From NCBI RefSeq assembly GCF_963583255.1, contig NC_084804.1:23318061-23382060 (forward strand): DNA of 64,000 nt, given 5' to 3'. Below, piece after piece: positions 23,141 through 34,812 of the stretch. The notes under the pieces were generated by a model. It saw only the letters and a program-made list of their open reading frames with translations, had not been told where the DNA came from and searched no databases. The DNA comes from Pyrus communis. Taxonomy: Eukaryota > Streptophyta > Magnoliopsida > Rosales > Rosaceae. The position numbers were made by a program, and so were the translations under genes. Position 1 is the first letter of the stretch, and each line of letters opens with the position of its first letter.

Positions 23141-24368
23141 TGTAGACATTGAAATTTCAGTGAAATAAATGTTGATCAATGTATTAAAATTACAACATTT
23201 ATTCATTTCACCTACATCAGACATTCATTTCATCTACAACTTCCACTTACTTCATCTACATCACACACTCATTTCACCTACAACTTCCACTTACTTCACC
23301 AACCTCACACACTTACTTCACTAACATCACACACTTATTTCACCTACAACATCCACTCACTTCACCAAAAAAAATGGATGGTGGTGATTCATTCTCTTGG
23401 CCTATAAATAGCCTTCTCCATCAAAGGAAAAGGGGAGGAATGGATATCACACCAAAACCTTGAAGCTTTGAAATTCTAAAGCTCTCAAGCAAATCCCGAA
23501 GCATCAAGAAAGCTCTCTTCGTTCTTCGTTAAATCCTCCTTCAAGATCAAGCCCCGACGGCCCTTGAAGAACTTCCACCAACTCAAGATCAAGCCCCAAC
23601 GGCCCTTGAAGAAAGTGCTCATCGCTCATCATCCGTTTATCCCAAGATTAAGCCCCAACGGCCCTTTGGATCAACAACATCAACAAATCCACACATCCAA
23701 CTGTTTTTCAAGATCAAGCCCTTGAAGATCCACTCATCCATCAACCTTCAAGATCAAGCCCAAAAGCCCTTGAAAAAACCCACACAACCATTCTTCAAGA
23801 TCAAGCCCCGACGACCCTTGAAGAAAGTGTTCATCGTTCATCATTCGTTCATCCCAAGATCAAGTCCCAATGGCCCTTTGGATCAACAACATCAACAAAT
23901 CCACACATACAACCGTTCTTCAAGATCAAGCCCAAAAGCTCTTGAAGATATGCTCATCCATCAACCTTCAAGATCAAGCCCGACGACCCTTGAAGAAATC
24001 CGCACAACCATTATTCAAAGATCAAGCCCCGACGACCCTTGAAGAAGCTCCCACCTGTTCATTCTAAGATCAAGCCCCAACGGCCCTTTGGATCAACAAC
24101 TTCAAGATCAAGCCCAAAAGCCCTCGACGATCTATTCATCCCTGTTCTTCAAGATCAAGCCCCAACGACCCTTGAAGAAACTTCTAACTGTTCATCCAAG
24201 ATCAAGCCTCAACAGCCCTTGGATCAACAACACGTCAACAAACCAACATCTTACGGAGATCAAATCAGAAGACCAAATTACAAAGAGATTGTAACCCCAA
24301 AATCATTAAATCAATACAAATATTATTTTTGTAAACGTGTTCTTGTTTCAGGAATTTTCGTGTTTACA
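23141..24368 (+). mobile_element. Solo LTR of the Tat-lineage gypsy element, plus orientation
   Basis: The sequence begins TGTAGACATTGAAATTTCAG and ends TTTTCGTGTTTACA, matching both ends of the LTR at 47557-48479 in opposite orientation. Flanks are TTAAT (23136-23140) and TTAAC (24369-24373), a duplication with one mismatch. At 1228 bp it is longer than the 923-bp LTR of the element to the right, mainly through a larger minisatellite (see 23544-24225). No internal region follows, so this is a solo LTR. Confidence 0.85.
23544..24225 (+). repeat. LTR minisatellite, about 14 copies
   Basis: Variants of TTCAAGATCAAGCCC followed by about 4 variable bases and GGCCCTTGAAG recur about 14 times, spaced by roughly 40-65 bases. 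Each unit begins TTCAAG and ends CTTGAA, a 6-bp inverted repeat that could form a small hairpin. The same unit occurs in the LTRs at 47557-48479 and 60490-61033. The peptides it encodes in passing are repetitive and not a gene. Confidence 0.9.
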
Positions 24369-24373
24369 TTAAC

Positions 24374-25540
24374 ATTATCAAATTAACCTTTTTCTTATCG
24401 GGTTAAAACAGGTTACCTATGGGTAAACCTGTTAAGAAATTATTAACGAGTTGTTAACGTGTGAGCCAATAACGACACGATTAGTTAATGTGTTAACCCG
24501 AAACTTGTTATTTTTGTGTCGTTTCGGGTTGGGTAAAAAAGTTGTATAAGATATTACTAGGTCTAAGCTAAAGTGAGGAAGGCCACAAGTGTTGTCCCGT
24601 CCTCGAATTTCACTATTTATTTTTTTTGTATTTCATATTTTCAATAAATTATTATTATTTTCCTTGAATTATAGAGTTTTAATTACTTAGTTACAAAGTT
24701 TGATTTTTTGTGTAATTAGTTATTAAAAATTCCTAGACCTTTCGGGGTCACTCTTAGTATTTTGGGATATAGCTCAATCGTAGGAGTGCATAGGCGAAAA
24801 CCAAGCACGAATAAGAATTATAATTAAGAAGTCAGAGTCTATAAAAAAAATGAAGAAATCAGAGGCATTTTAAGTTTAGGGGCAATTTGATAATTTTCCT
24901 CCTAAACCTCTAATAAAAACCCTTGTAGCCAATTAGAACAAGACAAACTTGAGTTGGGTCCGTTTTTACCTGGTTTTGGACTTGCAACCCATGAAATATC
25001 ACCATACTGTTTTTCCTTAATTCAACCTCTATTTAGGTGATCTTGGTGTCTATAGAAGGCTTTTGACGATTCGAATGTCCTGATGGTGTTGGATTTTTCA
25101 AAATTTTACCCACTTTTCTGAGTCGAAGCAGCAAAGTCTAAGGTTTTTATCGCGGTTTTCCCTTTTTCTGATAATCCAGCAACCATTTTCGTCAAGTGAG
25201 GTATGAAACTTCATCCATCCTACACGATGTTTAGGTTGTATGCTTGGTTCCTATGTTAATATATGTTTTAGAGTAGGGACTTTAGAAACGTATGTGGGAC
25301 CATGATTTTTCAAGGCTAGAGTAAGGTTGATACGAATACTGTTATCTCAGAAGTCTAGTTATGTAATCACCAGCTTTGGGCGAAGCTGTATCAAACGGAA
25401 CAGTGTGCCACCATCACTCTACTCCAAGGCAATAGGAAGAGTCTTGGTGACTTCGTTGGACGACTATGCTTGTTTCGTAAGACACGTGATTTGATTCAGA
25501 TTTAGACACAATCAGATCCTATAAGTCTTAGAGTCCCTAC
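24374..25540. other. Repeat-derived intergenic DNA, no gene recognised
   Basis: About 24380-24550 contains GGGTTAA / TTAACCCG motifs typical of hAT-like non-autonomous elements. The remainder to 25540 is non-coding with a style like LTR or retroelement untranslated sequence, but I could not define ends. Confidence 0.3.
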
Positions 25541-25885
25541 GGTACCGTTTGGTACGTGGGACGCGACGGAACAGAGTGGGACAAGGCGTTCCGTCCCAAG
25601 TTTGGTGCGCCTAAAACGGGTGGAACGAGCTGTTCCACGGAACAAGTTTTGGGTGAATTTTCGTTCCACCTCACCCCCCTGGAACGACTCGTTCCACCTC
25701 ACCCCACTGGAACGACTCGTTCCACATCCGTGGAACACAAAATTATAACCTCTCCGTTTCCTTCTTCTTCCTCCTTGTTTCCATTCGAGGGCATCTTTGC
25801 TCCCGCTCCGTTCCGTTCCGTCCTGTCCCGTCCCGTCCCGTCACATTCTGTTCCGTCCCGTCTCGTCTGCATACCAAACGATACC
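25541..25885. mobile_element. MITE with GGTAYCGTTTGGTAYG termini
   Basis: Left end GGTACCGTTTGGTACG and right end (reverse complement) GGTATCGTTTGGTATG form inverted repeats that continue into GACGGAAC-rich arms. The flanking bases TAC repeat on both sides (25538-25540 and 25886-25888; alternatively CCTAC 5 bp if the ends are two bases shorter). The interior carries tandem GGAACGACTCGTTCCAC units near 25680-25725 and GTCCCGTCCCG runs near 25825-25865. Open frames over it are a by-product. Family assignment is open. Confidence 0.7.
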
Positions 25886-25888
25886 TAC

Positions 25889-27840
25889 AATCTAGGGATA
25901 GCTGTGCGCCACAAGTAATCACAACTCCTAAAATGATACAATATCTACTTACTAGATATCCTTTAGGATTCTCTCGGTTTAGAACAAGGATTTTATCCTA
26001 AAAATGTCTCTGTCCCACAGTATGAATACACCCATCTAGGGTTTATCTACGATAATGAAATCTATACACTTAAATTCTCTTGCCCACTGCTTGAGTCTAA
26101 AAATCATTCACTAACTTAACCATCGGAGAGCCTTTGGTTGGCATACCCCCGACTAAGGTTTTCTTACGGTTGTTTTACTATTTTGCATGCATAAGTTTAC
26201 TTGGATTTGCACTCAACCATTGATCACGGAGGTGCCCAAATTTGGTTATAATAACCTAGAAATCCAATTTTCCCGGTGGTTTAGGCCCGTTTCCAACTAG
26301 CATTGATCATTGGGATAGTTATGAAATTTGGTGTGATTTGAATATAGTCAAAAAATTGGGTTTCCGTTCGCCAGAAACTGCTGCATACGGCAACGCATGG
26401 CCAATGTCCCGAATTTTTCCTTTTAGGATAATTGCAATGCCCTGAATCTATTTTGGTATCCATTTGATGCAATTCCGTTGTTTAAACTTATTTTCTAAAT
26501 GGCCGCCACTTTACCTTTATGGTAGGCAAAGATCCAGTTGTTGGATCGTTATGAAACTTTAGTATGTTGTTACGTGAATTAATTTAGGACTTTAAGGATT
26601 TATGAATCGCAAATTTGATGTGCATATCTTCTAGATTAGACTACATAAGGTTGTTGACCATACCGTTAACAATGTTGACCGAGGGTTGACTTTTGATCAA
26701 TTGTCCTGAATCGCTTTTTAAATACTGAAATTAGTATTTTTGGAGACCTAATAGAGTTTAACAGGCTTACTCCAATCAATGGCCATCCAGGAGATGTGCA
26801 CCTGGGTTTGCGTGCAAGAGGCACTTTACCTTGATTTATGTGTTTATTGAACTTCTATATGATATAGATATGTGTGATTGCTAGTATGAAAAGATGTTCT
26901 AGGAACCATATTAGAGGTATTTTGTAGAACTCGTATATCTATATGTACTTGGTTGTCATGTGAAATTGATAATGTATATGCCCACATTGTAAATCATAGG
27001 TGTTGATGTATGAGGTATGATGTGTGATGATGCGACTGCACCATATAACAGTATGGTACATGGATGGTCCTACTTGGTTAATCTGCATTGACAGACCATA
27101 CTGTTATGTGAATGACTATGGTCTTGCATGGTTAATCCGCATTAGTGGACCCTACGCATTTTAGGGGTGACTCCACCTGGTTAGTCCGCACTGACCCCAC
27201 CTGGTTAGTCCACATTGGGGGAGAGGGTCACTGGCTACCTGGTTACATTATTTCAATTGGTGGTCCTGCCTGGTTAATCTGCATTGTGAGACCACAATAT
27301 TGGAGCCATGCATATGGTCTTGCTTGATTATATGTTTAGCATATCCAAATAATAGGTTATTTGGAGATTAATATATAAGTTATTCAACAAATATTAGTCA
27401 TGAAAAATAATCTGCCAGTATAGTTTCATTACACTTTCATCAATTATATAACTTCACCAATATTTGATTTCTCAACGAATTTTTCTGAAATTGACACTTT
27501 ATCCATGAATTGAGATTTATCATTAAAACATGCAAATAGACACTATAGTAGAAAGCTATAAATGAAGAAGAAAACCTACATGTATTTTTAATTTTCGTGC
27601 CAGTATAATTTAAACAAAACGATGAACCTTCCCATACCAACATCACAATCAATAAGTTAAAGTATGAATTTCATTTACCTGGTATTGAAATCATGAATAT
27701 AGCCAAATCGTCAATTGAGAAGTTCTTGAGGATCAAACTATTTACAATTGCAAGACTATGTTACACCTTTTGGCGAAAAACAAATCATGCATAAAAGACG
27801 CCTACATGACATTGCCAAACCATGAAATACACAAACTACA
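25889..27840. other. Repeat-derived intergenic DNA, including a short repeated motif
   Basis: No gene recognised. Between about 27070 and 27290 a motif like CTGGTTAATCTGCATTG occurs five times at irregular spacing (near 27074, 27136, 27178, 27201 and 27260), most followed by a GACC or GACCA box. The wider stretch resembles retroelement non-coding sequence, with no clear termini found. Confidence 0.35.
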
Positions 27841-29060
27841 TGATAGGAGCATATTTATGCGATTTTGTTATCTTATTTCTTTGCATTTATTTAGTTAATT
27901 TCTATTTATTGTAGTAATTTAAGTTATTTTTGTATTATTGTAGGTCCAATTGGTAAAGATGACAATAAATTGCAAAATGGAGCAATTTGGAGCAGTTTTG
28001 GACTTGGATTGGACAACATGCGTGGATAGCATATGGGTTGAACATTTTTGGTGTTTAAATGGTGCTAGACATGTGCTAAAATCTGGAGAAATTAAAGTTG
28101 AGGCTTAGAAGGCAAGGAATTACACAAGAAAGAGGAATCCTAGTTGGAGAGGAACTTTATCTTATCCTATCCTATGTTATCTTATCTTATCGTATCCAAT
28201 ATTATCTTATCTTATCTCCAATTGCAAGGAGGAATCCTAATCACATTCCAACACTCTCTACCTGATTTTTAGAGTCCTAAATTAATTCAAAATGCCAAAA
28301 CCTTTTCCTTCTTGGATTTAGCCATTCCCCCCCCCCCCCCCCCCCAATATATATATGGAATTCCTGCAGAGATTTAGAGTTGCCATGCCTACCATTCATC
28401 CATTGAAGTTGTTGGAATTTTTAGAGTTCTTTCTATCTTTATTTTAAATTTCAACGTTTATTTTAGATTGCTTTTTAGTTATAATGAACATGTGTAACTA
28501 AGTTTCTTTTTAGCTAGAGGAGAATTCGAAGCCATGATCATATGTTTTATATAAATTGATTACATCCAGTTATTGTTTCATAAAACATGAATGCAATTTA
28601 CTTATCTGCTTTATAGAGAACTTATTCTTGTATGTTTATTAAGGGTGCACACTTAGTTTGCATGCAGGGATTTGATGGTAGAATATAAGGGAATTTCACC
28701 TAATCGTTATGAAGTTATATTTCTAAGTAGTAAAAGTCACTAGTCATGATTGAGTTAAGTAAATTCTTGATAGGAGTATCATGCTTTTCATAGTTACGAA
28801 AGCTTTGTCAATGCTTATGATTTTCACAGAACTTATTGATATTTGAGAAGTATCTCTATCATGCTTTTCATAGTTAGGGAACTTGAGAAGAATAATTTGG
28901 TTGCGTCGCTGAGTCCAATTCAATGAACTTAGGAAAATTTAAGAGTTAATTAGTGTTGTTTACAATTAATTTGGAACTAAATCAAACTCGACCCACATAC
29001 CATTTAGGAATTTAACACCCGAAATAAAGTAGAGAACTCGAAATGAGGATCAATTATATG
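27841..29060 (+). mobile_element. Diverged relative of the family A LTR, opposite orientation
   Basis: Begins TGATAGGAGCATATTTATGC, the reverse complement of the ATATGCTCCTATCA end of family A. A later block (about 28640-28730, with TTTCACCTAATCGTTATGAA) matches the reverse complement of the family A block containing TAACGATTAGGTGAAA. No proteins. A 19-base C run sits at 28327-28345. The right end is approximate and no target-site duplication was found. Confidence 0.55.
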
Positions 29061-29707
29061 TATAGAGGTTGGTTTTTACCTGTAAGACTGAGAGAGAGGT
29101 GACAAATCGAGAAGATGGGTGGTGGGGTGATTGGGTTCTGTAAGTCTGGGATGTTGTCAAAGTTGCTAGGCCGTCGTGGTGGTCGCCAAGGCCATCATGA
29201 TGTCGGGGTGGTGGAGGGGAAGGGACGATGCACTCAAGACGGCAAGAGGGGTGACAAATTGAGAAGATGGGTGATGGGGTGACTGGGTTCTGTAAGTCTG
29301 GGATGTCAAATCGAGACGACGAGATAGAGGTGACAAATCAAGAAGATGGTGGTCGCCAAGGCCGTTGTGATGTTGGGGTGTTGGAGGGAAGGGGACGACG
29401 CACTCGAGACGACGAGAGAGACTCAAGTTATAGAGTTGAATTTGATAGGTCGAGGACAAGGAAACATAAAACCAACGATGAAGATTGGATGGAGATCAAT
29501 CTCGTTCGTCCATTCTAATTACAAATGGGCCGGTCCGGATATCTACGATTCCTATACTTCAAGAACCAGCCCGAAACGAAATTTCTAAGGCCTGCCCCGC
29601 CCCTCCCCGTTTCTTTTCTTACAAAATTAGAAACGGGCCCGTACCCACCCTAAAACCTCGATTACTCGCCCCGACCTGCGGTTCCTATACTTGTTTGCCC
29701 ACCCCTA
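29061..29707. repeat. Duplicated G-rich block and hAT-like element end
   Basis: About 29097-29165 and 29248-29330 share GACAAATYGAGAAGATGGG and GGGTTCTGTAAGTCTGGGAT, an imperfect tandem duplication, with a further partial copy after 29330. The end at 29707 reads, on the minus strand, CTAGGGGTGGGCAAAC, a terminus seen in hAT-type non-autonomous elements. The matching left end was not found with certainty. Confidence 0.4.
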
Positions 29708-29870
29708 GTTTCCATTAATTAATCCAAACGTACAATTTCTACCTTACTGTTACAAGTTGCTGATTGTGTTCTAAGAATTTCCTTCAATTTCGTATAACAC
29801 TTGAATAAGCTCAATCTAAATGTGACTATTTACATAACTAAACAAATAGAACTTAAAGATCTGAGGTCAC

Positions 29871-32800
29871 TCATGCTGCAGGCATAGAGGTCGAAATGAC
29901 AACGTACGACAAGTAGAGTAGCCCATCCTGGATTTTGCTCAAAGCTGTGGTCTGGTCATCATGGAGATGTTTAGAGAAAGTACTTGCTTTTTCTTGGATC
30001 GATGTCTGTGAGAGCTCTTCGTGGGATTCCTCAGAAGCACCCTTTATGGCTGCTAGATAAGCTGCGGCAACATCAGACATACCTGTAAAGTTCATCAAAA
30101 ATCAAACTGTCAAAAAAAATATCTTTGCTACATGAAATAAACACGGCATCAAAGACCTCAGAAGTGCACGGTATTGATAGGTTTCATTAATCCACTGTGA
30201 AACAAAATCATCAAGAATTCAGTCTAAAAGCATAAAGAAAAGACACGAGGGTTTAGGAGACATAGGAATTAGCACCCCAAACGATAACATATTTGGGTTC
30301 AATACGTTGCTGTATCCATGAGGATTATCTTCCCAATGATGCAACAAACCAGTCACCTAGTAGCTAACCAGTCTACATTGAGCAACTGAGTAGCAATAAG
30401 CGATTAGATCTCAGAGTACATTTTTGCAATGGCAGATTTTAAACTAGGAAAAGGTAGTCAATTATGAGCATAACCAGCAAGAACAAAGTACCAAGGAAAT
30501 CAACCTGTGACGAAACTGCTAGACACTGCCTCCACATATCCTGCCATTGCTTGTGCTTTTGATCTGATTATCTTTGCTTTCTCAACAGAATCTTCAGGCC
30601 AATCAATATTCTCCAGATCAGCATCCACATCTTCTACCTGAGTTTTGTTTGCACTAGATATGATGGATTTACCAAGAATCAGCAGTTGAGATACAGCAGA
30701 ACAGCACAATTCAGACAGTCTCTGCAAAAATATGATTGCTTCAGAACTATTGAGCCCATCAATTAAAAGCAAAGCTGATAGAATACCATACTGTTAGACT
30801 AGATAATTATGTACATGAACCCCCTCTGAGTGAAGACTCTCTAATCTTCCAGTGGTTCTTTGAATTATATCGTTAACAGCTTGTCCTGCCAAGGCACTTG
30901 TGAACCTAAAAAGAACGCAAGTAGAGAAGTTTAAAAGTCATGGTAACAAAGCATGATATAACAATAAACAAAACTAAGTATAGAAGACCAGGCACGTTTC
31001 TAATGCAATATGTCAGCCAAGGTTACAAAACCAAGAGGAGCAAATGACTTCCATTTCTTTTAATTGGACGCTGTTGAAATTGTAAAACATATGTAAAGTG
31101 AGAAAATGCAATCCGGTTTTGAAACAATACATATCAGTACCCAGCAATAGCTTTTCATAGGACTCCCCTGTAGCAGTCCCACCTTTAAAAGATTTACATT
31201 TAGAGTAATGCTACCTAAACAACTTTTTAGACCACATTTGCAAACCAAGTGATGTGTCACCAATAGAAAATAAGCACGTTAATCTATACTTAGGTAATAA
31301 TCCAATCACCAACAACCACGTCATGTGGTTTACAAAATATGGTTTAACTTGGTGATCTCCTTAGCATTACCCTAACATTTTTTTGAGAGCGTGACGCATG
31401 TCAAATACCAAATTGATGCGATGTTGGGACTTATATGATCCATAAACACACACCTCCATAAGCAAATGATTATAAAGATATTATTTTTAAAATCAACTAG
31501 CAGGAAGCCTCAGATCTCCAATCAATTCAGACTGAGAAGGACGGTGGACAGGGAAAGGACACATCATCAACAGTGGCTTAATGAAAATCTGTCTCATCAT
31601 GTAGTTTTATAGTTTCTGTAATCAGATGCTGGCTTTAGCGTACACATAGTCGTTTGTTTGTAAAATGAGTGGACAAATACACAGTAATGAAGCAAAAAAG
31701 GTAAGACTATGCTAGTAGATTTATACAAGCTTAAAGATCAGTTAATGAGCAAATTACCGCGGTGGCAGAAAGCAATTATGCATATGCACCCTGGTGCAGG
31801 TTCAATCCCCACTGATCCCCCTTCCCCCTAACTAACAATTTAACCCACTAACACTATCGTTTGTCAAAAAAAGAAAAAAAAAGATAAGTTAATGAGTAAA
31901 TTATGAAAATCAGATGAATGTAATAAAAAAATCAAAATAACTAAAACAGCCATTCATGGAAGCAAAAATTAAAAGACAATAAAAAAAAGAAATTGAACAA
32001 GATATAATACCCAGCCGCCATATCAGCAGCCTTACTGACGCTTGAATCATGAAGAGTTTTCATCTCATCAGTATTTCCATCATCTCTGGTCTCTTTCTTT
32101 TTGCCTTTGTCCGACTCTGCACCACTTCCATCCAACTTAATATCCAGACTGAAAATCTGTTGCACCTCTTTAAGCTTTCCATCATAAACAGACTTCTGTT
32201 CTGATGACAATTTTCCTTTTCTCCGACTAAATAATAGTGCATAATGGCTGGACAAACCCTCCAGTTCCTGACAGTATTACAAAATAACAACTTTAATACA
32301 TTTTATTCCTTACAATAACAATATTTAACCTCAAAATTACATAACTGACCTCCAACTGTTCTGGACCTCCATATATGTAGAAGCATCGATCAAATCCCAC
32401 TTCCTCATATAACTGATCCTCTCTGGTTTCCTTTTCAGAAAGTGTAGAATTCTTATTGACTTCTATACCAGTCTCTGTGATCAGCAGATCCAAAGTTTCC
32501 TTTCCTACAAGCTCAAGCACTTGCATTCCCTTTGATGTAAAAGCTTTTCCAGTCTGTACACGAAACCAAGATAAGCAATGATGTCGCATTAGTTAACCAA
32601 AAAAAAGTAGCAGGGAAATGCAAACCTCTAATAAGGATGGTGCAGTAGAACCATCAGCTCCACCTTGCTGGACAGATCCCCCAAGGTTCACAGCAGAATT
32701 CTCAATCCTAGAGAACAAGAAGTTGAAAGTATGGGTCAAGTTTGTGTTTCTAATTTGGTATTCAAACTCTTCACAAATATATCAACTCCATAACTATGTA

Positions 32801-34134
32801 AGAAGTTAAAATTAGAATCTTGAGCGATTATCTGGACTGTAGCCATCTGCTGATTGCTAATTTTGATCCAGAGCATCGTAAAAAGATTCTCTCTACATGA
32901 AATTAAAAAAACTACTCGTGTTCTCCTGTAGCATAATGGCAAAAATACTAATGCATTAAACTACAGTTGAACATACTTGTGCACTAGATCGGTACCCCCT
33001 TTCAACGCATTTCCTAATGCTTGCCATGCTCCTGTAGCAAAATTCTCCACAGAACTATCAAGCACCTTCAAACCCTGAAAGTATTCAAAAGTAGCATGTC
33101 AAATGAAATACACAAGAAAGTTATCAGCTTTAGAGGATTGAAGCAAAATTTAACAAACACACACATCCAATCCAGTGCAACAGAAAGAGTTAGTGTTAAA
33201 TTTGCATTAGCGATAGCTAATTACATTACCTATGCATTTCATTCAATAAGTACAACATAAGAAACATAGGGAATGAAAACATAACGAACTCAGCATAAGA
33301 AACTTCACTGAGATATGATCGGCATGAATGCATTAACACAAAAGAGTAGCAGATACATAAAAAAGAAATCTCAACTCCGTAAATTTACAACTTGCCTGAC
33401 CAAAAAGCGAATCCTGACTAGCTTTCTCCAATTTATCAAGAGCAGCCTTTCTTTGCTTTTCATGCTTATCTCGGCTCTCAGTGCCGTCTTGGCTTTCCTT
33501 TTCAGAATCCCTTTCCTTGTCCTTGGAAGATTCTTCTGCGTCCTCAGCAGCTTGCATGTCGGCAAGGCTCTTTGCTGCCGTCTGTGCAACCACAGCCGCC
33601 TGCATCCAAAAACAGCTACTTCACAAACCGGACCACAAAATGCAGCAAACCTAAACTCTTCCATATGGACTAAATACATAAGTCTCTGCATAGTTTATAA
33701 TTAAACTCCCACAAACAAATAAAAACATACACTTGTAATCAGATTACAGCACCAAACTCTTAATAGCTTAAACCTACTTTCAGATTCGCAATCTAAAACA
33801 GTTAATTAACTCCACAATCATCAAAATCCACCAAAAATTACATCCACTAATCAACATTTCCCAAACTTATAAACCCTAATTTCCAAAATACACCAAATCA
33901 GGTAAACTTACAACACAAATGCAGATTCAAATACATTTATCAAACGCTGGAGACACTTACATTCCGAGAAATCTCTTCGGCGGCTTTCTGAAGATCTGAG
34001 AAGACGGAAGAAAAGCCCCAACCTCCCCATCCTCCGCCACTTTTCGCCGGCGACGCTTGCGCTACAGTTACTTCTCCTTCTTCCTGTGGAGGAACTTTGT
34101 CCTCCTTGAGCGGCTGTTTGTCTTCTTGCTCCAT
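29871..34134 (-). CDS. FAM114/DUF719 (NOXP20-like) protein, nine exons
   Basis: Reconstructed exons: 34134-33961, 33599-33396, 33074-32977, 32707-32626, 32553-32350, 32267-32011, 30905-30815, 30721-30505, 30082-29871; 1539 bases, 512 aa, every junction in phase. Intron 2 uses a GC donor (CAG|GCAAGT) with a normal AG acceptor; the others are GT-AG. The N-terminus is acidic and Pro/Glu-rich, followed by GGGWGGWGFSSVFSDLQKAA (33-52), the Trp/Gly-rich signature preceding an amphipathic helix in plant and animal FAM114 proteins, then Ala-rich and charged helices (59-126), VENFATGAWQALGNALKGG in exon 3, and a helical C-terminal half. Animal FAM114A proteins are reported Golgi/Rab2-associated; plant function is undefined. 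The start at 34134 (MEQEDKQ) is chosen because it gives the family N-terminus. Intron 6 (1.1 kb) contains a SINE and a MITE. Confidence 0.88.
31203..31372. mobile_element. MITE in intron 6 of the FAM114 gene
   Basis: A 170-bp sequence with inverted termini GAGTAATGCTA and (reverse complement of the right end) GGGTAATGCTA, flanked by TTA on the left and TAA on the right. It is non-coding. The small target and terminal motif suggest a Tourist/Stowaway-type MITE, but the exact superfamily is uncertain. Confidence 0.6.
31757..31881 (+). mobile_element. SINE retroposon in intron 6 of the FAM114 gene (antisense to the gene)
   Basis: A 125-bp body begins CCGCGGTGGCAG and ends in an A-rich tail. It carries a box B-like GGTTCAATCCC near 31799 and a box A-like GGTGGCAGAAAG at its start, the internal RNA polymerase III promoter of tRNA-derived SINEs. 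It is flanked by 22-bp direct repeats (31735-31756 and 31882-31903) that match at 20 of 22 positions. This combination of A-tail, pol III boxes and long duplication is diagnostic of SINE retroposition. Confidence 0.85.
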
Positions 34135-34452
34135 TGCCGATTGAATCCACGCGCTTTCGAGAGAAATGGAAGTTTTGAGGGATTTGATCGAGATTTTTGT
34201 GAGTTGGAATTTGTGTGAAGTTTGTTTGTTGGGCGTTTTGTCACTTTTGGGAAGTTGAAATGGACGAAGGGAAAGCTTACCTCTCCATCTGCTACGTCGG
34301 CGTGCTTTCGAAGTCAAGGCAGCCGGTAAACGCCGTCGTTTGGGATGGCTTTGCGAGAGACTCGTTTGGCACTACCAAATTACTGGACCAACAGATCTAC
34401 CGCTGGTGAATTGCTTTATTCGAACCCAAGTGGCCTGCGTTGGTTTGAAGCT
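34135..34452. promoter_or_regulatory. Presumed promoter / 5' flank of the FAM114 gene
   Basis: Region directly upstream of the minus-strand start at 34134. The local sequence is less AT-rich than its surroundings, as is common near plant 5' ends. I see no well-placed TATA box. Bounded on the far side by a repeat starting at 34453. Confidence 0.35.
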
Positions 34453-34812
34453 GGTAAATTACACAAAATCACCTTATTATGGGTTACATTATAATTTCAT
34501 ATTTAATGTTTTAAATATTATAATGTCAAACCTTTATTATTAGTTCATTAAATTGACTGTTAAGTGATGACATGGAATGCAATGCCATATTTTGCTGACA
34601 TGTCAGTCAACTTGTACAAATGATCAAACACCTAATAAAATATTTAATTATTAAAATAATCACCTCAATTTTGGATCGAAACACAATTTCATACCTTATA
34701 TTTTAAACATTGCAATGTTATATACCTCAACTTATGAATTCGTTACAATGTTAGATCTCTGTTAAATTTTCTATCAGTTCTGATGTTAAATGATGATGTG
34801 GTAGGAGCGGAA
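34453..34812 (+). repeat. Two tandem copies of a dispersed terminal repeat
   Basis: Starts GGTAAATTACACAAAAT. A second copy (about 34665-34812) contains TTTTAAACATTGCAATGTTA and AACTTATGAATTCGTT. The same sequences occur inverted at about 38700-38885 (ending TTTTGTGTAATTTACC) and about 42000-42089. They may be the terminal inverted repeats of a larger DNA element spanning 34453-38885, or independent MITE copies. Confidence 0.65.

Noticed and set aside
23544..24225. Regularly spaced repeats suggesting a CRISPR-like array
   Set aside because: Repeats are degenerate, spacing varies, and the array sits inside an LTR of a plant retrotransposon; CRISPR arrays are not expected in nuclear plant DNA.
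23722..24386. Open frames encoding repeated KIKP and LKK peptides
   Set aside because: They are translations of the LTR minisatellite, occur in more than one frame, and lie within a solo LTR.
25556..25918. 120-aa frame across the GTCCCGTCCCG region
   Set aside because: It lies within a MITE with inverted termini and reflects its repetitive arms.
29166..29588. Overlapping frames around 29.2-29.6 kb
   Set aside because: The region is an imperfect tandem duplication joined to a hAT-like element end; frames exist on both strands without a family match.
31795..31815. Possible tRNA gene from the GGTTCAATCCC box
   Set aside because: There is no cloverleaf around it; the A-tail and 22-bp flanking duplication show a SINE.
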